This document shows positions 9,630 through 21,016 of a stretch of 64,000 bases of DNA, one piece after another. How positions within the stretch are numbered: position 1 is the first letter of the stretch; every line of letters starts with the position of its first letter. A program made the position numbers and the translations under genes. The stretch is from NCBI RefSeq assembly GCF_033118175.1, contig NW_026870967.1:1178001-1242000 (forward strand), given 5' to 3'. This stretch comes from Dama dama. Its lineage: Eukaryota > Chordata > Mammalia > Artiodactyla > Cervidae. The notes under the pieces were generated by a model. The model ran no database searches, was not told the origin of the DNA, and saw only the letters and a program-made list of their open reading frames with translations.

Positions 9630-12600
9630 TTGGGCATCCAGCCCCTTACTGGTCCCTTCCCTCTGACGAGGCCCCCTGAGCTCCAGCACCTTGCAGTGTG
9701 GAGACAGCCCCTGCCAGCAACCTCCTCTCCAAGGAGGCCTCAACCGAGGCCTAGGCCCAGGGGAAAGGCACCAGCGGGGATGAGCCAGGGGAGGCGCCCG
9801 AGCATGTCTGGACCCAGTCCCCGCAGCCTGCCCCTTGGTGGGGCAGTACCCCCGGAGGCCAGGAAGGTCTGGGCAAGGCTGGCGAGGGGCAGGGGCCGTG
9901 CTGGGTCCTGCCCCTGGCCTGTGGGGCCTCTGAGCACAACCGACCCTCTCCCACTAGAAGACCTCCCCGGCTGCCTCCAAAGGCCGGTTTGCAAGCGCTC
10001 CCGCCCACTGTTCCCAGCAGGCGCGCACAATGCTCCCAAGCCCGGGAGAAAAGCGCTTCGGGGTGGTGCTCTCACCGGGCCCTTGCCCCTGAGCCTGGGG
10101 GCAATGCAGGGGGAACACACTCCCAGGCCAAGGCAGAACCACATGCACACGTCTGTTCCTGCCCCCTGCACCGGCAGAGAGCTCAGGGGAGCCAGAGTCT
10201 GTCAGGCAGCTGCTGGGCTGGCCGCCTGTGTGGGAAGGGGCAGAGCCGACCTAGGGGCAAGTTGGGCCTCTTGCTCTCCCTGCTGCCCTGAGGCTGCTGG
10301 GCCAAAGAGGTCTTGGGCATCCAGCCCCTTGCTGGTCCCTTCCCTCTGACGAGGCCCTCTGAGCTCCAGCACCTTGCAGTGTGGAGACAGCCCCTGCCAG
10401 CAACCTCCTCTCCAAGGAGGCCTCAACCGAGGCCTAGGCCCAGGGGAAAGGCACCAGCGGGGATGAGACTGGGGAGGCGCCCGGGCATGTCTGGACCCAG
10501 TCCCCGCAGCCTGCCCCTTGGTGGGACAGTACCCCCGGAGGCCAGGAAGGTCTGGGAAAGGCTGGCCAGGGGCAGGGGACCTGCTGGTTCCTGCCCCTGG
10601 CCTGTGGGGCCTCTGAGCACATCCGGCCCTCTCCCGCTGGAAGACCTCCCCGGCTGCCTCCAAAGGCCGGTTTGCCAACACTCACGCCCACTGTTCCCAC
10701 CAGGCGCGCACAATGCTCCCAAGTCCCGGAGAAAAGCGCTTCGGGGTGGTGCTCTCACCGGGCCCTTGCCCCTGAGCCTGGGGGCAACGCAGGCGGAACA
10801 AACTCCCAGGCCAAGGCAGAACCACATGCACACGTCTGTTCCTGCCCCCTGTACCAGCAGAGAGCTAGGGGAGCCAGAGTCTGTCAGGCAGCTGCTGGGC
10901 TGGCCGCCTGTGTGGGAAGGGGCAGAGCCGACCTAGGGGCAAGTTGGGCCTCTTGCTCTCCCTGCTGCCCTGAGGTTGCAGGGCCAAAGAGGTCTTGGGC
11001 ATCCAGCCCCTTGCTGGTCCCTTCCCTCTGACGAGGCCCTCTGAGCTCCAGCACCTTGCAGTGTGGAGACAGCCCCTGCCAGCAACCTCCTCTCCAAGAG
11101 GCCTCAACCGAGGCCTAGGCCCAGGGGAAAGGCACCAGTGGGGTTGAGCCTGGGGAGGCGCCCGGCCATGTCTGGACCCAGTCCCCGCAGCCTGCCCCTT
11201 GGTGGGGCTGTACCCCCGGAGGCCAGGAAGGTCTGGGCAAGGCTGCCAGGGGCAGGGACACTGCTGGGTCCTGCCCCTGGCCTGTGGGACCTCTGAGCAC
11301 AACCGGCACTCTCCCGCTGGAAGACTTCCCCGTCTGCCTCCAAAGGCCTGTTTGCAAGCACTCCAGCCCGCTGTTCACGCCAGGCTCGCACAATGCTCCC
11401 AAGCCCGTGAGAAAAGCGCTTCGGGGTGGTGCTCTCTCCGGGCCCTTGCCCCTGAGCCTGGGGGCAAGGCAGGGGGAACACACTCCCAGGCCAAGGCAGA
11501 ACCACATGCCCACGTCTGTTCCTATCCCCTGCACTGCCAGAGACCTTGGGGGAGCCAGAGTCTGTCAGGCAGCTGCTGGGTTGGCCGCCTGTGTGGGACG
11601 GGGCAGAGCCGCCCTAGGGGCAAGTTGGGCCTCTTGCTCTCCCTGCTGCCCTGAGGCTGCTGGGCCAAAGACGTCTTGGGCATCCAGCCCCTTACTGGTC
11701 CCTTCCCTCTGACGAGGCCCTCTGAGCTCCAGCACCTTGCAGTGTGGACACAGCCCCTGCCAGCAACCTCCTCTCCAAGGAGGCCTCAACCGAGGCCTAG
11801 GCCCAGGGGAAATGCACCAGCGGGGATGAGCCAGGGGAGGCGCCCGAGCATGTCTGGACCCAGTCCCCGCAGCCTGCCCCTTGGTGGGGCAGTACACCCG
11901 GAGGCCAGGAAGGTCTGGGCAAGGCTGGCCAGGGGCAGGGGCCCTGCTGGGTCCTGCCCCTGGCCTGTGGGGCCTCTGAGCACAACCGGCCCTCTCCCAC
12001 TGGAAGACCTCCCCGGCTGCCTCCAAAGGCCGGTTTGCCAACACTCCCGCCCACTGTTCCCACCAGGCGCGCACAATGCTCCCAAGCCCGGGAGAAAAGC
12101 GCTTCGGGGTGGTGCTCCCACCGGGACCTTGCCCCTGAGCCTTGGGGCAATGCAGGGGTTCCACACTCCCAGGCCAAGGAAGAACCACATTCACACGTCT
12201 GTTCCTGCCCCCTGCAACGGCAGAGAGCTCAGGGGAGCCAGAGTCTGTCAGGCAGCTGCTGGGCTGGCCGCCTGTGTGGGAAGGGGCAGAGCCGACCTAG
12301 GGGCAAGTTGGGCCTCTTGCTCTCCCTGCTGCCCTGAGGCTGCTGGGCCAAAGAGGTCTTGGGCATCCAGCCCCTTGCTGGTCCCTTCCCTCTGACGAGG
12401 CCCTCTGAGCTCCAGCACCTTGCAGTGTGGAGACAGCCCCTGCCAGCAACCTCCTCTCCAAGGAGGCCTCAACCGAGGCCTAGGCCCAGGGGAAAGGCAC
12501 CAGCGGGGATGAGCCAGGGGAGGCGCCCGAGCATGTCTGGACCCAGTCCCCGCAGCCTGCTCCTTGGTGGGGCAGTACACCCGGAGGCCAGGAAGGTCTG

Positions 12601-14602
12601 GGCAAGGCTGGCCAGGGGCAGGGGCCCTGCTGGGTCCTGCCCCTGGCCTGTGGGGCCTCTGAGCACAACCGACCCTCTCCCACTAGAAGACCTCCCCGGC
12701 TGCCTCCAAAGGCCGGTTTGCAAGCGCTCCCGCCCACTGTTCCCAGCAGGCGCGCACAATGCTCCCAAGCCCGGGAGAAAAGCGCTTCGGGGTGGTGCTC
12801 TCACCGGGCCCTTGCCCCTGAGCCTGGGGGCAATGCAGGGGGAACACACTCCCAGGCCAAGGCAGAACCACATGCACACGTCTGTTCCTGCCCCCTGCAC
12901 CGGCAGAGAGCTCAGGGGAGCCAGAGTCTGTCAGGCAGCTGCTGGGCTGGCCGCCTGTGTGGGAAGGGGCAGAGCCGACCTAGGGGCAAGTTGGGCCTCT
13001 TGCTCTCCCTGCTGCCCTGAGGCTGCTGGGCCAAAGAGGTCTTGGGCATCCAGCCCCTTGCTGGTCCCTTCCCTCTGACGAGGCCCTCTGAGCTCCAGCA
13101 CCTTGCAGTGTGGAGACAGCCCCTGCCAGCAACCTCCTCTCCAAGGAGGCCTCAACCGAGGCCTAGGCCCAGGGGAAAGGCACCAGCGGGGATGAGACTG
13201 GGGAGGCGCCCGGGCATGTCTGGACCCAGTCCCCGCAGCCTGCCCCTTGGTGGGACAGTACCCCCGGAGGCCAGGAAGGTCTGGGAAAGGCTGGCCAGGG
13301 GCAGGGGACCTGCTGGGTCCTGCCCCTGGCCTGTGGGGCCTCTGAGCACATCCGGCCCTCTCCCGCTGGAAGACCTCCCCGGCTGCCTCCAAAGGCCGGT
13401 TTGCCAACACTCACGCCCACTGTTCCCACCAGGCGCGCACAATGCTCCCAAGTCCCGGAGAAAAGCGCTTCGGGGTGGTGCTCTCACCGGGCCCTTGCCC
13501 CTGAGCCTGGGGGCAACGCAGGCGGAACAAACTCCCAGGCCAAGGCAGAACCACATGCACACGTCTGTTCCTGCCCCCTGTACCAGCAGAGAGCTAGGGG
13601 AGCCAGAGTCTGTCAGGCAGCTGCTGGGCTGGCCGCCTGTGTGGGAAGGGGCAGAGCCGACCTAGGGGCAAGTTGGGCCTCTTGCTCTCCCTGCTGCCCT
13701 GAGGTTGCAGGGCCAAAGAGGTCTTGGGCATCCAGCCCCTTGCTGGTCCCTTCCCTCTGACGAGGCCCTCTGAGCTCCAGCACCTTGCAGTGTGGAGACA
13801 GCCCCTGCCAGCAACCTCCTCTCCAAAAGGCCTCAACCGAGGCCTAGGCCCAGGGGAAAGGCACCAGTGGGGTTGAGCCTGGGGAGGCGCCCGGCCATGT
13901 CTGGACCCAGTCCCCGCAGCCTGCCCCTTGGTGGGGCTGTACCCCCGGAGGCCAGGAAGGTCTGGGCAAGGCTGCCAGGGGCAGGGACACTGCTGGGTCC
14001 TGCCCCTGGCCTGTGGGACCTCTGAGCACAACCGGCACTCTCCCGCTGGAAGACTTCCCCGTCTGCCTCCAAAGGCCTGTTTGCAAGCACTCCAGCCCGC
14101 TGTTCACGCCAGGCTCGCACAGTGCTCCCAAGCCCGTGAGAAAAGCGCTTCGGGGTGGTGCTCTCTCCGGGCCCTTGCCCCTGAGCCTGGGGGCAAGGCA
14201 GGGGGAACACACTCCCAGGCCAAGGCAGAACCACATGCCCACGTCTGTTCCTATCCCCTGCACTGCCAGAGACCTTGGGGGAGCCAGAGTCTGTCAGGCA
14301 GCTGCTGGGTTGGCCGCCTGTGTGGGAAGGGGCAGAGCCGCCCTAGGGGCAAGTTGGGCCTCTTGCTCTCCCTGCTGCCCTGAGGCTGCTGGGCCAAAGA
14401 CGTCTTGGGCATCCAGCCCCTTACTGGTCCCTTCCCTCTGACGAGGCCCTCTGAGCTCCAGCACCTTGCAGTGTGGAGACAGCCCCTGCCAGCAACCTCC
14501 TCTCCAAGGAGGCCTCAACCGAGGCCTAGGCCCAGGGGAAAGGCACCAGCGGGGATGAGCCAGGGGAGGCGCCCGAGCATGTCTGGACCCAGTCCCCGCA
14601 GC

Positions 14603-14621
14603 CTGCCCCTTGGTGGGGCAG
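14603..14621. other. Inverted repeat 2: 7-bp arms, 5-base loop
   Basis: CTGCCCC (14603-14609) and GGGGCAG (14615-14621) are perfect reverse complements separated by TTGGT. The element recurs in most monomers, but many have a single-arm change that breaks a pair, for example GGGACAG in type A monomers and GGGGCTG in type B monomers. Conservation of pairing is therefore weak. Confidence 0.75.
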
Positions 14622-14655
14622 TACACCCGGAGGCCAGGAAGGTCTGGGCAAGGCT

Positions 14656-14694
14656 GGCCAGGGGCAGGGGCCCTGCTGGGTCCTGCCCCTGGCC
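14656..14694. other. Inverted repeat 1: 13-bp arms, 13-base loop
   Basis: GGCCAGGGGCAGG (14656-14668) and CCTGCCCCTGGCC (14682-14694) are perfect reverse complements around a 13-base loop. This is the longest hairpin-capable element I saw in the monomer, and it is present in nearly every copy. The short-arm class loses one G of the left arm, leaving 11 pairs. It lies about 37 bp upstream of the CpG-dense module. Confidence 0.85.
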
Positions 14695-14730
14695 TGTGGG
14701 GCCTCTGAGCACAACCGGCCCTCTCCCACT

Positions 14731-14859
14731 GGAAGACCTCCCCGGCTGCCTCCTAAGGCCGGTTTGCCAACACTCCCGCCCACTGTTCCCACCAGGCGCG
14801 CACAATGCTCCCAAGCCCGGGAGAAAAGCGCTTCGGGGTGGTGCTCCCACCGGGCCCTT
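14731..14859 (+). repeat. 129-bp CpG-dense module, single-copy state
   Basis: This is the part of the monomer that is amplified at 2561-6674. It is bounded by CTCTCCCACT on the left and GCCCCTGAGCC on the right. In the equivalent module of the monomer at 12359, hand counting gives 49 C, 37 G and 10 CpG in 129 bp (observed/expected about 0.71). The other 554 bp of that monomer hold 189 C, 186 G and only 12 CpG (about 0.19). The centre of the module is its most variable part between monomer classes, with forms such as CCCACCAGGCGCG, CCCAGCAGGCGCG, CACGCCAGGCTCG and CCACCAAGCACG. Confidence 0.9.
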
Positions 14860-14881
14860 GCCCCTGAGCCTTGGGGCAAGG
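14856..14881. other. Inverted repeat 3: 9-bp arms at the module edge
   Basis: CCTTGCCCC (14856-14864) and GGGGCAAGG (14873-14881) pair perfectly around an 8-base loop. The left arm overlaps the last four bases of the 129-bp module, so the 3' edge of the module falls inside the inverted repeat. Monomers with GGGGGCCAGG or GGGGGCAATGC at the right arm have mismatches, so the perfect form is only one of several alleles. Confidence 0.75.
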
Positions 14882-17800
14882 CAGGGGGAACACACTCCCA
14901 GGCCAAGGAAGAACCACATGCACACGTCTGTTCCTGCCCCCTGCACCGGCAGAGAGCTCAGGGGAGCCAGAGTCTGTCAGGCAGCTGCTGGGCTGGCCGC
15001 CTGTGTGGGAAGGGGCAGAGCCGACCTAGGGGCAAGTTGGGCCTCTTGCTCTCCCTGCTGCCCTGAGGCTGCTGGGCCAAAGAGGTCTTGGGCATCCAGC
15101 CCCTTGCTGGTCCCTTCCCTCTGACGAGGCCCTCTGAGCTCCAGCACCTTGCAGTGTGGACACAGCCCCTGCCAGCAACCTCCTCTCCAAGGAGGCCTCA
15201 ACCGAGGCCTAGGCCCAGGGGAAAGGCACCAGCGGGGATGAGCCAGGGGAGGCGCCCGAGCATGTCTGGACCCAGTCCCCGCAGCCTGCCCCTTGGTGGG
15301 GCAGTACACCCGGAGGCCAGGAAGGTCTGGGCAAGGCTGGCCAGGGGCAGGGGCCCTGCTGGGTCCTGCCCCTGGCCTGTGGGGCCTCTGAGCACAACCG
15401 GCCCTCTCCCACTGGAAGACCTCCCCGGCTGCCTCCAAAGGCCGGTTTGCCAACACTCCCGCCCACTGTTCCCACCAGGCGCGCACAATGCTCCCAAGCC
15501 CGGGAGAAAAGCGCTTCGGGGTGGTGCTCCCACCGGGCCCTTGCCCCTGAGCCTTGGGGCAATGCAGGGGTTCCACACTCCCAGGCCAAGGCAGAACCAC
15601 ATGCACACGTCTGTTCCTGCCCCCTGCACCGGCAGAGAGCTCAGGGGAGCCAGAGTCTGTCAGGCAGCTGCTGGGCTGGCCGCCTGTGTGGGAAGGGGCA
15701 GAGCCGACCTAGGGGCAAGTTGGGCCTCTTGCTCTCCCTGCTGCCCTGAGGCTGCTGGGCCAAAGAGGTCTTGGGCATCCAGCCCCTTGCTGGTCCCTTC
15801 CCTCTGACGAGGTCCTCTGAGCTCCAGCACCTTGCAGTGTGGAGACAGCCCCTGCCAGCAACCTCCTCTCCAAGGAGGCCTCAACCGAGGCCTAAGCCCA
15901 GGGGAAAGGCACCAGCGGGGATGAGCCAGGGGAGGCGCCCGAGCATGTCTGGACCCAGTCCCCGCAGCCTGCCCCTTGGTGGGGCAGTACCCCCGGAGGC
16001 CAGGAAGGTCTGGGAAAGGCTGGCCAGGGGCAGGGGACCTGCTGGGTTCTGCCCCTGGCCTGTGGGGCCTCTGAGCACATCCGGCCCTCTCCCGCTGGAA
16101 GACCTCCCCGGCTGCCTCCAAAGGCCGGTTTGCCAACACTCACGCCCACTGTTCCCACCAGCTGCGCACAATGCTCCCAAGTCCCGGAGAAAAGCGCTTC
16201 GGGGTGGTGCTCTCACCGGGCCCTTGCCCCTGAGCCTGGGGGCAACGCAGGCGGAACAAACTCCCAGGCCAAGGCAGAACCACATGCACACGTCTGTTCC
16301 TGCCCCCTGTACCAGCAGAGAGCTAGGGGAGCCAGAGTCTGTCAGGCAGCTGCTGGGCTGGCCGCCTGTGTGGGAAGGGGCAGAGCCGACCTAGGGGCAA
16401 GTTGGGCCTCTTGCTCTCCCTGCTGCCCTGAGGTTGCAGGGCCAAAGAGGTCTTGGGCATCCAGCCCCTTGCTGGTCCCTTCCCTCTGACGAGGCCCTCT
16501 GAGCTCCAGCACCTTGCAGTGTGGAGACAGCCCCTGCCAGCAACCTCCTCTCCAAGAGGCCTCAACCGAGGCCTAGGCCCAGGGGAAAGGCACCAGTGGG
16601 GTTGAGCCTGGGGAGGCGCCCGGCCATGTCTGGACCCAGTCCCCGCAGCCTGCCCCTTGGTGGGGCTGTACCCCCGGAGGCCAGGAAGGTCTGGGCAAGG
16701 CTGCCAGGGGCAGGGACACTGCTGGGTCCTGCCCCTGGCCTGTGGGACCTCTGAGCACAACCGGCACTCTCCCGCTGGAAGACTTCCCCGTCTGCCTCCA
16801 AAGGCCTGTTTGCAAGCACTCCAGCCCGCTGTTCACGCCAGGCTCGCACAATGCTCCCAAGCCCGTGAGAAAAGCGCTTCGGGGTGGTGCTCTCTCCGGG
16901 CCCTTGCCCCTGAGCCTGGGGGCAAGGCAGGGGGAACACACTCCCAGGCCAAGGCAGAACCACATGCCCACGTCTGTTCCTATCCCCTGCACTGCCAGAG
17001 ACCTTGGGGGAGCCAGAGTCTGTCAGGCAGCTGCTGGGTTGGCCGCCTGTGTGGGAAGGGGCAGAGCCGCCCTAGGGGCAAGTTGGGCCTCTTGCTCTCC
17101 CTGCTGCCCTGAGGCTGCTGGTCCAAAGACGTCTTGGGCATCCAGCCCCTTACTGGTCCCTTCCCTCTGACGAGGCCCTCTGAGCTCCAGCACCTTGCAG
17201 TGTGGACACAGCCCCTGCCAGCAACCTCCTCTCCAAGGAGGCCTCAACCGAGGCCTAGGCCCAGGGGAAAGGCACCAGCGGGGATGAGCCAGGGGAGGCG
17301 CCCGAGCATGTCTGGACCCAGTCCCCGCAGCCTGCCCCTTGGTGGGGCTGTACACCCGGAGGCCAGGAAGGTCTGGGCAAGGCTGGCCAGGGGCAGGGGC
17401 CCTGCTGGGTCCTGCCCCTGGCCTGTGGGGCCTCTGAGCACAACCGGCCCTCTCCCACTGGAAGACCTCCCCGGCTGCCTCCAAAGGCCGGTTTGCCAAC
17501 ACTCCCGCCCACTGTTCCCACCAGGCGCGCACAATGCTCCCATGCCCGGGAGAAAAGCGCTTCGGGGTGGTGCTCCCACCGGGCCCTTGCCCCTGAGCCT
17601 TGGGGCAATGCAGGGGTTCCACACTCCCAGGCCAAGGCAGAACCACATGCACACGTCTGTTCCTGCCCCCTGCACCGGCAGAGAGCTCAGGGGAGCCAGA
17701 GTCTGTCAGGCAGCTGCTGGGCTGGCCGCCTGTGTGGGAAGGGGCAGAGCCGACCTATGGGCAAGTTGGGCCTCTTGCTCTCCCTGCTGCCCTGAGGCTG

Positions 17801-18348
17801 CTGGGCCAAAGAGGTCTTGGGCATCCAGCCCCTTGCTGGTCCCTTCCCTCTGACGAGGCCCTCTGAGCTCCAGCACCTTGCAGTGTGGAGACAGCCCCTG
17901 CCAGCAACCTCCTCTCCAAGGAGGCCTCAACCGAGGCCTAGGCCCAGGGGAAATGCACCAGCGGGGATGAGCCAGGGGAGGCGCCCGAGCATGTCTGGAC
18001 CCAGTCCCCGCAGCCTGCCCCTTGGTGGGGCAGTACCCCCGGAGGCCAGGAAGGTCTGGGCAATGCTGGCGAGGGGCAGGGGCCGTGCTGGGTCCTGCCC
18101 CTGGCCTGTGGGGCCTCTGAGCACAACCGACCCTCTCCCACTAGAAGACCTCCCCGGCTGCCTCCAAAGGCCGGTTTGCAAGCGCTCCCGCCCACTGTTC
18201 CCAGCAGGCACGCACAATGCTCCCAAGCCCGGTAGAAAAGCGCTTCGGGGTGGTGCTCTCACCGGGCCCTTGCCCCTGAGCCTGGGGGCAATGCAGGGGG
18301 AACACACTCCCAGGCCAAGGCAGAACCACATGCACACGTCTGTTCCTG

Positions 18349-21016
18349 CCCCCTGCACCGGCAGAGAGCTCAGGGGAGCCAGAGTCTGTCAGGCAGCTGC
18401 TGGGCTGGCCGCCTGTGTGGGAAGGGGCAGAGCCGACCTAGGGGCAAGTTGGGCCTCTTGCTCTCCCTGCTGCCCTGAGGCTGCTGGGCCAAAGAGGTCT
18501 TGGGCATCCAGCCCCTTGCTGGTCCCTTCCCTCTGACGAGGCCCTCTGAGCTCCAGCACCTTGCAGTGTGGAGACAGCCCCTGCCAGCAACCTCCTCTCC
18601 AAGGAGGCCTCAACCGAGGCCTAGGCCCAGGGGAAAGGCACCAGCGGGGATGAGACTGGGGAGGCGCCCGGGCATGTCTGGACCCAGTCCCCGCAGCCTG
18701 CCCCTTGGTGGGACAGTACCCCCGGAGGCCAGGAAGGTCTGGGAAAGGCTGGCCAGGGGCAGGGGACCTGCTGGGTCCTGCCCCTGGCCTGTGGGGCCTC
18801 TGAGCACATCCGGCCCTCTCCCGCTGGAAGACCTCCCCGGCTGCCTCCAAAGGCCGGTTTGCCAACACTCACGCCCACTGTTCCCACCAGGCGCGCACAA
18901 TGCTCCCAAGTCCCGGAGAAAAGCGCTTCGGGGTGGTGCTCTCACCGGGCCCTTGCCCCTGAGCCTGGGGGCAACGCAGGCGGAACAAACTCCCAGGCCA
19001 AGGCAGAACCACATGCACACGTCTGTTCCTGCCCCCTGTACCAGCAGAGAGCTAGGGGAGCCAGAGTCTGTCAGGCAGCTGCTGGGCTGGCCGCCTGTGT
19101 GGGAAGGGGCAGAGCCGACCTAGGGGCAAGTTGGGCCTCTTGCTCTCCCTGCTGCCCTGAGGTTGCAGGGCCAAAGAGGTCTTGGGCATCCAGCCCCTTG
19201 CTGGTCCCTTCCCTCTGACGAGGCCCTCTGAGCTCCAGCACCTTGCAGTGTGGAGACAGCCCCTGCCAGCAACCTCCTCTCCAAGAGGCCTCAACCGAGG
19301 CCTAGGCCCAGGGGAAAGGCACCAGTGGGGTTGAGCCTGGGGAGGCGCCCGGCCATGTCTGGACCCAGTCCCCGCAGCCTGCCCCTTGGTGGGGCTGTAC
19401 CCCCGGAGGCCAGGAAGGTCTGGGCAAGGCTGCCAGGGGCAGGGACACTGCTGGGTCCTGCCCCTGGCCTGTGGGACCTCTGAGCACAACCGGCACTCTC
19501 CCGCTGGAAGACTTCCCCGTCTGCCTCCAAAGGCCTGTTTGCAAGCACTCCAGCCCGCTGTTCACGCCAGGCTCGCACAATGCTCCCAAGCCCGTGAGAA
19601 AAGCGCTTCGGGGTGGTGCTCTCTCCGGGCCCTTGCCCCTGAGCCTGGGGGCAAGGCAGGGGGAACACACTCCCAGGCCAAGGCAGAACCACATGCCCAC
19701 GTCTGTTCCTATCCCCTGCACTGCCAGAGACCTTGGGGGAGCCAGAGACTGTCAGGCAGCTGCTGGGTTGGCCGCCTGTGTGGGAAGGGGCAGAGCCGCC
19801 CTAGGGGCAAGTTGGGCCTCTTGCTCTCCCTGCTGCCCTGAGGCTGCTGGGCCAAAGAGGTCTTGGGAATCCAGCCCTTTGCTGGTCCCTTCCCTCTGAC
19901 GAGGCCCTCTGAGCTCCAGCACCTTGCAGTGTGGAGACAGCCCCTGCCAGCAACCTCCTCTCCAAAGAGACCTCAACCGAGGCCTACGCCCAGGGGAAAG
20001 GCACCAGCGGGGATGATCCTGGGGAGGCGCACGGACATGTCTGGACCGAGTCCCCACAGCCTGCCCCTTGGTGGGGCAGTACCCCCGGAGGGCAGGAAGG
20101 TCTGGGCAAGGCTGGCTAGGGGCAGGGGCCCTGCTGGGTCCTGCCCCTGGCCTGTGGGGCCTCTGAGCACAACCGGCCCTCTCCCACTGGAAGACCTCCC
20201 CGGCTGCCTCCAAAGTCCTTTTGCAAACACTCCCGCCCGCTGTTCACGCCAGGCTCGCACAATGCTCCCAAGCCCGGGAGAAAAGCGCTTCGGGGTGGTG
20301 CTCTCTCCGGGCCCTTGCCCCTGAGCCTGGGGGCAAGGCAGGGGGAACACACTCCCAGGCCAAGGCAGAACCACATGCCCACGTCTGTTCCTGTCCCCTG
20401 CACTGCCAGAGAACTTGGGGGAGCCAGAGTCTGTCAGGCAGCTGCTGGGTTGGCCGCCTGTGTGGGAAGGGGCAGAGCCGCGCTAGGGGCAAGTTGGGCC
20501 TCTTGCTCTCCCTGCTGCCCTGAGGCTGCTGGGCCAAAGACGTCTTGGGCATCCAGCCCCTTACTGGTCCCTTCCCTCTGACGAGGCCCTCTGAGCTCCA
20601 GCACCTTGCAGTGTGGACACAGCCCCTGCCAGCAACCTCCTCTCCAAGGAGGCCTCAACCGAGGCCTAGGCCCAGGGGAAAGGCACCAGCGGGGATGAGC
20701 CAGGGGAGGCGCCCGAGCATGTCTGGACCCAGTCCCCGCAGCCTGCCCCTTGGTGGGGCAGTACCCCCGGAGGCCAGGAAGGTCTGGGCAAGGCTGCCAG
20801 GGGCAGGGACACTGCTGGGTCCTGCCCCTGGCCTGTGGGGCGTCTGAGCACAACCGGCACTCTCCCGCTGAAAGACCTCCCCATCTGCCTCCAAAGGACG
20901 GTTTGCAAGCACTCCCACCCGCTGTTCCCGCCAGGCACGCACAATGCTCCCAAGCCCGGGAGAAAAGCGCTTCGGGCTGGTGCTCTCTCCGGGCCCTTGC
21001 CCCTGAGCCTGGGGGC
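18349..21016 (+). repeat. Duplicated block alpha, copy 1
   Basis: This stretch (end of the 17817 monomer, then monomers 18500, 19182, 19863 and the first part of 20545) is repeated at 58596-61263 with a constant offset of 40247 bp, or 59 monomers. Scanning by eye I noticed only a few differences, for example at 19795 versus 60042 and at 20047 versus 60294. Part of it, the pair 19863 and 20545, also resembles 38283 and 38964. Confidence 0.88.
19182..19862 (+). repeat. Short-arm class monomer (example)
   Basis: This class carries linked variants: GGCTGCCAGG (one G deleted), CAGGGACACTGCTGGG and AACCGGCACTCTCCCGCTGG. Twenty-one monomers have this set, starting at 10995, 13724, 16453, 19182, 20545, 23954, 29413, 31460, 34872, 37601, 38964, 40329, 42377, 45106, 48517, 52609, 56020, 58065, 59429, 60792 and 62155; the one at 56020 is slightly altered. 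None occurs before 10995. The 1-bp deletion shifts every reading frame relative to the long-arm class, which argues against coding function. Confidence 0.88.

Larger units (their letters stand above)
14405..15087 (+). repeat. Representative 683-bp monomer
   Basis: This monomer is a good reference because all three inverted repeats are perfect in it. In order it holds a left CpG-poor part with a 7-bp inverted repeat (14603-14621) and a 13-bp inverted repeat (14656-14694), then the CpG-dense module (14731-14859), then a 9-bp inverted repeat that straddles the module end (14856-14881), then a right CpG-poor part up to CCAAAGAGGTC. A degenerate 20-bp motif of the form TGCCCCTG-GCCTG-GGGGCC occurs three times in each monomer. 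The stop-free frame starting here begins with TTG, not ATG, and runs 38 bp into the next monomer before reaching TGA. Confidence 0.92.
9630..19862 (+). repeat. Four-monomer higher-order repeat, 2729-bp period
   Basis: Fifteen monomers (starts 9630, 10313, 10995, 11676, 12359, 13042, 13724, 14405, 15088, 15771, 16453, 17134, 17817, 18500, 19182) follow a repeating four-type order. Type A (10313, 13042, 15771, 18500) has CACATCCGGCC and AAGTCCCGGAG. Type B (10995, 13724, 16453, 19182) has the short-arm GGCTGCCAGG, CAGTGGGGTTGAGCC and a CCAAGAGGCC or CCAAAAGGCC deletion. Type C (11676, 14405, 17134) has GTACACCCGG and GGTGCTCCCACCGG. Type D (9630, 12359, 17817) has GCAAGCGCTCC and AACCGACCC. Equivalent monomers sit 2729 bp apart and are almost identical; between 10313-11675 and 13042-14404 I noticed only about four differences. 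In the third cycle the D position (15088) is filled by a C-like monomer, and the front of A at 15771 looks D-like. Confidence 0.9.

Noticed and set aside
14657..14694. Rho-independent-like terminator from the GC-rich hairpin
   Set aside because: There is no U-tract, the element is repeated in each monomer and there is no gene upstream. Context is eukaryotic satellite DNA.
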